This document shows, in pieces, positions 59,989 to 64,000 of a DNA stretch of 64,000 nt (the first letter of the stretch is position 1; each line of letters begins with the position of its first letter). This stretch comes from Areca catechu (Eukaryota; Streptophyta; Magnoliopsida; Arecales; Arecaceae). A program made the translations under genes and the position numbers. The stretch lies in assembly GCA_021397845.1 (NCBI GenBank), contig CM038040.1:64620088-64684087 (forward strand), given 5' to 3'. The notes beneath the pieces were generated by a model that saw only the letters and a list, made by a program, of their open reading frames with translations, searched no databases and had not been told where the DNA came from.

Positions 59989-61456
59989 TGTTGCCCAGAA
60001 ATGAAGCCCAAGAGGAGGGGTAAATTGGGTCTTTTAAAAATTAAAACAGTAATGTGAAGGTCTAGTGGTGTTTGTGAGTAATAAATTCAATGCTCAAGAT
60101 TAAATGCAGTGGAAAGCAGTAAATCAAATGTAATAAGCTAAGAGCAAGAGGAAAAGAAGGGAATCATAAACAAATACAATATTTATAGTGGTTCAGTGCA
60201 AACCAAGCACCTACATCCACTTCCCAAGCCATCCTTAGGAATTCCACTATAATCCAATCAAGATTACAACCGACTTATTTTTCAAAAGGCTCACAAGTCA
60301 AAACCTATGCCGGTTTTGTCATCTAGGCTCACCAACAACCTTTTACACTTGTTTTGTCTTCGGGCTCACAAGTTAATCCTAGTTGGTTTTATCCCTTTAG
60401 CTCACCAACAGACCACAACAACCTTCTTTCAAGACACCCTTGAAAGCAAGGTCAAATCACAAGATAAAAACAGATATACAACTTTAAAAACTAAGACAAA
60501 CTCTCTTCAAGAGTAGAAAGGAAGCTTTGAAGCTCAAGTTGATGCTTTGTCTTGTCTCCTCCTTGGAATATCCTTCAAAAAACTTCTTTTGGAATGATGT
60601 AAGGATGAGCTTGTAGGCTTTTTCAGGGAATCAAACTATAAAAGGCTCTTGATGTGAAGTTCTTAAGAGAATATTGGCTTTTTGGCTTTTGAATAGACTT
60701 CAATGCACTTCAATACTTTTAGAATGAAGTTAGTGAAGGTTAAATACAACAAGAAACTTTCAAAAAATGGTGTATGACCGTTGGAGCCTCGAATCTAGCC
60801 ATTTGGAGCTTGAAAAGCAAGTTCTGCAAGTCAGAAAAATATATCTGTTATGGTTGTCAGGCTTCAAGTGTCAACACTTGGCTGTCAAGTATCGACACTT
60901 GATTTCTATGTGTCGACACTTGAACTTTCAAGTGTCGACACTTGATGCACAGGTGTCAACACTTGACACAAAAATCGTCAAATGGCCAAGTTCTGGATTT
61001 TCAAAAATCTCAGGCCTTGAGTCGATACTTGGAAACCTAAGTGTTGACACTTGAAATGCAGGTGTCGACACTTGAGTTCTAGGTATTGACACTTGGCATG
61101 CCAATGGTTTTTCTGCGTGCCAAATGCTGAAGTGTCGACACTTGGCTTCCCAGGTGTCGACACTTGATATTGAAAAATTCACAATCAAGTGTAATTAGAG
61201 CCAAAAACATAAATATTGATTTTGAAATTTAAATGGAACATAAATAAATAATAATTGATCATGTAAAAGCCCTTTTTCCATGAAGAGGATGTCCATAATT
61301 GCAAAAAATGCTCCGTGCCACGGCATGCCATGATACATAAGCTTTTGAGATCTTGAGATACTTTCTTCCTGAAAACTCATAGCTTGAAATACACATTAGT
61401 ATATAATATGCACTCAATGTTTTGTTATTCATCAAAATCACTAGGTGGAGCCAACA
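59989..61456 (-). repeat. G4 5' LTR
   Basis: On minus TGTTGGCTCCACCT ... GGGCAACA. It carries the palindrome cluster at about 60867-61168, collinear with that of the other LTR. Confidence 0.92.
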
Positions 61457-62050
61457 GCTCGGTATCATGTTCAGCACCGATTGACCTCCGTTGCCCACCC
61501 ATGGTCCAACGGGGAAGCTGAAGCAACTAATCAGACCATTCTCCACAGTTTGAAGATGAGGTTAAGCGCCGCCAAAGGACTTTGGGCTGAAGAGCTGACC
61601 TCCGTTCTCTGGGCATATCGAACTACCCCAAGAATGGCCACCGACGAGTCTCCATTTAACCTAGCATACGGCACCGAAGCCATGCTACCTATCGAAGTCT
61701 CCCTACAATCTCTCAGAATTGATAACTACGAAGAGTCTAAAAATTTTGATCATAGAAGGATCAACCTGGATCTGTTGCCAAGCACCAGGCTTCAGGCCCA
61801 AGTAAGAATGGTGGCATACCAATAAAAGGTTGTCAAATACTACAACTCCAGAGTGAAGGAGTAGATCTTCCGCACAGGGGATATGGTATTGCGAAGGGCA
61901 GAAGTATCTTGGCCAATAGAATAGGGTAAACTTTTCCCCAACTGGGAAGGCCCGTACCAAGTCGAAGAAGTCATTCGACCAGGAGCATATCAACTCAAGA
62001 CCCTGGATGGGAAGCCTCTATCCCAGCCATGGAATGTATAAAACCTTCGT

Positions 62051-62740
62051 AAATATTATCAATAAACAGGTTCCTAAATTTCCTGTACAAATTTGCTCAA
62101 CTCTACTCAACTCAGAATGGCTTGTTGCTCCGGTTGAATGACAATAGCCTAATTGGCTCGATCTAAGAAATCAGCCAACTACGCAAAGGAGAGTCTGATC
62201 CACTCGCCTTATCAGTATGCCCGATGAGCGCAACAGATGGCCTAGTCAGGCTACCAAAAAGATTGAAGGCATAGGGATGGTTTAGATAACCTACCCTACA
62301 GAAAATCCAAAGACATGCCGGGGCAGGCCTAATCAGCCTACCTTACACTAAAAAGGTACAAGGATGGTTTTCATAGCCTACCCTACGGTAAATCCGAAGA
62401 CGCACCGGGATAGGCCTAAACAGCCTACCTTAATCATGACAGAAATGCATAGCGACGGTGCAGACACCCCACCTAATGGTAAATCAAAAAACATGCTTAA
62501 AAGGACCAATGTCGTCCTTCCTGTCGACAACAAACATCTCTGGGATGGCCCAACCAGCCTCACATCTTCCCTATAGATCGCAAATGGTCCAAGGAATCCA
62601 CGCTCTAGACATGATGTAATACAACATACCGCAAGAGACATATGGGAAGAGGTAAGAAAAGTTAAGATATTTCATTCCTTTTGATTTTTACAAAAAAAAA
62701 AAGAAGAGAAACTCTCACAAAGAGAGGATAAAAAAAAGGT
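62051..62740 (+). repeat. G3 3' non-coding region with ~87-bp repeats
   Basis: Units starting GATGG at 62276 and 62363, and a weaker one near 62454, carry CCTACCCTACRGNAAATCC and GGCAGGCCTAA-like phrases. No sense gene is supported after integrase. Confidence 0.7.
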
Positions 62741-62744
62741 AGGA

Positions 62745-63280
62745 GAAGGGTTGTAGGAAAGCATTTTCAATAACCTCCCGCCGGATCTTTTGCGTACCGG
62801 CGGAGGGAGTTCTGGAATGACGATGAAGGGGCCCCGGGGTTCATATCTGGACAAGAATCCAACCCCTCATCGGAGTCGGAATCAACCTCGTGTCTAGGAA
62901 AGGGAACAGAGGGCTTGATATTGTCCAGGCCTTTCAAGTCATAGAACTTGAAGGCCTTCCCCCTGCATTCCCGGAACCCCTGATGGTAGGAGTCCAAAGC
63001 CGCTTTGGTGACCTCCTTCCTGAAAGCAGCGGATGCCTTGAAGTCCGAAACGATGTTCGCCACCTCCTTCTAGGCCTCCTCTACCTCCACGACTGCCACC
63101 ACGACCTGGGCCCTGGCCTCCTTCAATTGAGCCTCCAACATGCGGACCTTCTTCTCCAGACGGTCCATAATGGGCTCATCATCATCGCCCGGCTCAAAGA
63201 ACTCCGGACTCCTCTTCCTTTTAGGATCGACGACCCTCCTCTTCGCCGCTTGTCAAAGCTCGGAGGTGCTGAACCTCATT
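62745..63280 (-). pseudogene. G3 antisense ORF
   Basis: The start at about 63278 gives MRFSTSELRQAAKRR, then a basic/acidic linker (PKRKRSPEFFEPGDDDEP), a coiled coil (DRLEKKVRMLEAQLKEARAQ), one stop at 63073, and a continuing frame EVANIVSDFKASAAFRKEVT, GFRECRGKAFKFYDLKGLD and an acidic tail. The C-terminal block resembles the helical region of antisense ORFs described in Tat-lineage elements. A nuclear or regulatory role has been suggested for such proteins, but none is known. Opposite in direction to gag-pol and separated from it by the repeat region. Only one stop is visible, so it is better kept than gag-pol. Confidence 0.7.
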
Positions 63281-63695
63281 TTCGACTGAAACACCAAGAA
63301 GGAAGAAGAAGTCTGAGAGGATGATGACGCTTGACAGCAGAAGACAAGGTCCTATTTATAAAGATCCTTCACCCATGACTGACTGCAGGGAGGCGTGCTC
63401 CACATCTTTTCCTAGCCACATCAGAGAGCGCCACGTGTCCAAGCGACGCTTCGAGAACCAGAAGATCGCTTGAGGGTCATTCTCGGGACAACAACTGTCG
63501 GCACTTTGAATTCAGAGGAATTTCCATCGTGCGACAGCGACATTAATGGCTCCTTTTTGGAAAAGGAAGACCTGGCGGCATACAATGTGCAAGAAAATGC
63601 GACTGTATGAATATTGATACACTGCATGGACTAAGAATCGTAATCAAACTTCCTTAATTACCGGTCAACAGGGAGTTGACACCTGTCTACCCCAA
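63281..63695 (-). promoter_or_regulatory. Candidate promoter of the antisense ORF
   Basis: On minus, TTTATAAATAGG (about 63358-63347) is a good TATA box some 70 bp upstream of the ORF start. A GACACGTGGCG G-box core lies near 63430-63440. The stretch is bounded at 63695 by TGTTGGGGTAGACAGG, whose first ten bases equal the start of G3's own LTR in reverse orientation. Confidence 0.55.
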
Positions 63696-64000
63696 CAGAC
63701 AGGTTCAGTTATGAGAGGAAGGTGACACCAGCCTAATTGACCATAGACAATCTTCGGCAATGAAGTTCTAACTTATTCCAAAGTTCGTCTTCATCAACTA
63801 CCAATCAAACAGCCGTTCAACCAAGTAGAAGAAGGAACAGTAAACTTTGTTCAAGCTACATCTGAAAACACAACATAGCACATGCAGAAGAAGAAGAAGC
63901 TACTTTGAAATATGGAGAAGTTGTCATATAAAAACCATTGACAGCACAAAAAAGAAAACACACCTAAAGCTACTTAGATTATTCAACATCAACTGGAGGA
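63696..64000. other. Unassigned end of window within G3
   Basis: A-rich sequence with no supported frame. The G3 3' LTR is expected beyond the window edge. Confidence 0.4.

Larger units (their letters stand above)
50973..61456 (-). mobile_element. G4: SIRE-like Ty1/copia retrotransposon
   Basis: LTRs 50973-52447 and 59989-61456, primer site at 59975-59986, then on minus gag, pol, a third ORF and a 3' non-coding region with a polypurine tract. It shares layout and much protein sequence with copia-1 but has distinct LTRs rich in a perfect palindrome. Direct flanks are GGCCA and GCTCG, so no target duplication is visible, and the host integrase lacks sequence at this point. Better preserved than copia-1, yet broken by several stops and shifts. 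Confidence 0.92.
50879..62050 (+). pseudogene. G3 integrase, split by G4
   Basis: The left piece (50879-50972) reads QLTSPWPFAQWGMDILGPFP ... KFLLVA and includes the first catalytic Asp. The right piece, from 61457 on, reads QHRLTSVAHPWSNGEAEATN with the Glu of the DDE triad, SVLWAYRTTPRMATDESPFN, and a C-terminal module (FRTGDMVLRRAEVSWP ... NWEGPYQVEEVIRPGAYQL). The middle with the second Asp is missing from both pieces. Stops lie near 61823, 61862 and 61922. No chromodomain follows. Confidence 0.88.
47217..64000 (+). mobile_element. G3: Tat-like Ty3/gypsy element with antisense ORF (runs off window)
   Basis: 5' LTR 47217-48038, primer site, gag, protease, partial RT and split integrase on plus, then a repeat-bearing 3' region with an antisense ORF. 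An extra ORF in this place and orientation is known for several Tat-lineage elements. RT is joined directly to the integrase core after an internal deletion, and copia element G4 splits the integrase. The 3' LTR is not seen before the window ends. Confidence 0.87.

Overview
This window looks like an intergenic, transposon-saturated block of a large plant nuclear genome, probably a monocot, though the species cannot be fixed from sequence alone. The grounds are plant LTR-retrotransposons with initiator-Met-tRNA primer sites, SIRE-like copia elements carrying a third ORF, chromodomain and Tat-like gypsy elements, a FAR1-type Mutator element with a Ulp1-like gene, and a CACTA-like terminus. I see no intact host gene, tRNA, rRNA or CRISPR array. 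Almost every coding stretch is a transposon gene broken by stops and frameshifts.

Layout, left half. 1-2185 is degenerate, with one candidate LTR (988-1503). A minus-strand Tat-like gypsy element (G1) follows, in pieces: RNase H at about 2190-2560, RT, protease and gag at 13811-17443, and 5' leader plus 5' LTR at 32339-33622. It is split by two insertions. The first is a plus-strand SIRE-like copia element (copia-1, 2561-13810). The second is a minus-strand chromodomain gypsy derivative (element A, 17444-32338, TSD CCTGA). Element A carries its own passengers. Element B (18459-21065) has two ~1.24-kb LTRs around only 120 bp and sits in A's 3' LTR. Element C (25792-31110, TSD CCTTA) sits in A's 5' LTR.

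Layout, right half. 33640-34710 resembles one end of a CACTA transposon. 35350-46847 is an 11.5-kb Mutator-like element (MULE) with ~100-bp terminal inverted repeats and near-identical 11-bp flanks. It holds a FAR1-type transposase pseudogene on plus, a Ulp1/C48-protease-like pseudogene on minus, and three homologous tandem arrays (522-, 211- and 191-bp periods). From 47217 past the window end runs a plus-strand Tat-like gypsy element (G3) with an antisense extra ORF. It is interrupted by a minus-strand SIRE-like copia element (G4, 50973-61456).

How they work together. Elements A and C both lack protease, RT and RNase H. Both join the same gag-like ORF to the same point in integrase and keep the integrase C-terminus and chromodomain, so they look like one non-autonomous lineage mobilised in trans. 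A, B and C share terminal bases, primer-site type and polypurine tract. The two copia elements share a third ORF and clusters of a perfect palindrome (AAGTGTCGACACTT) in or near the LTRs and at the pol/ORF3 boundary. The MULE's three arrays derive from one monomer family and bracket its two genes.
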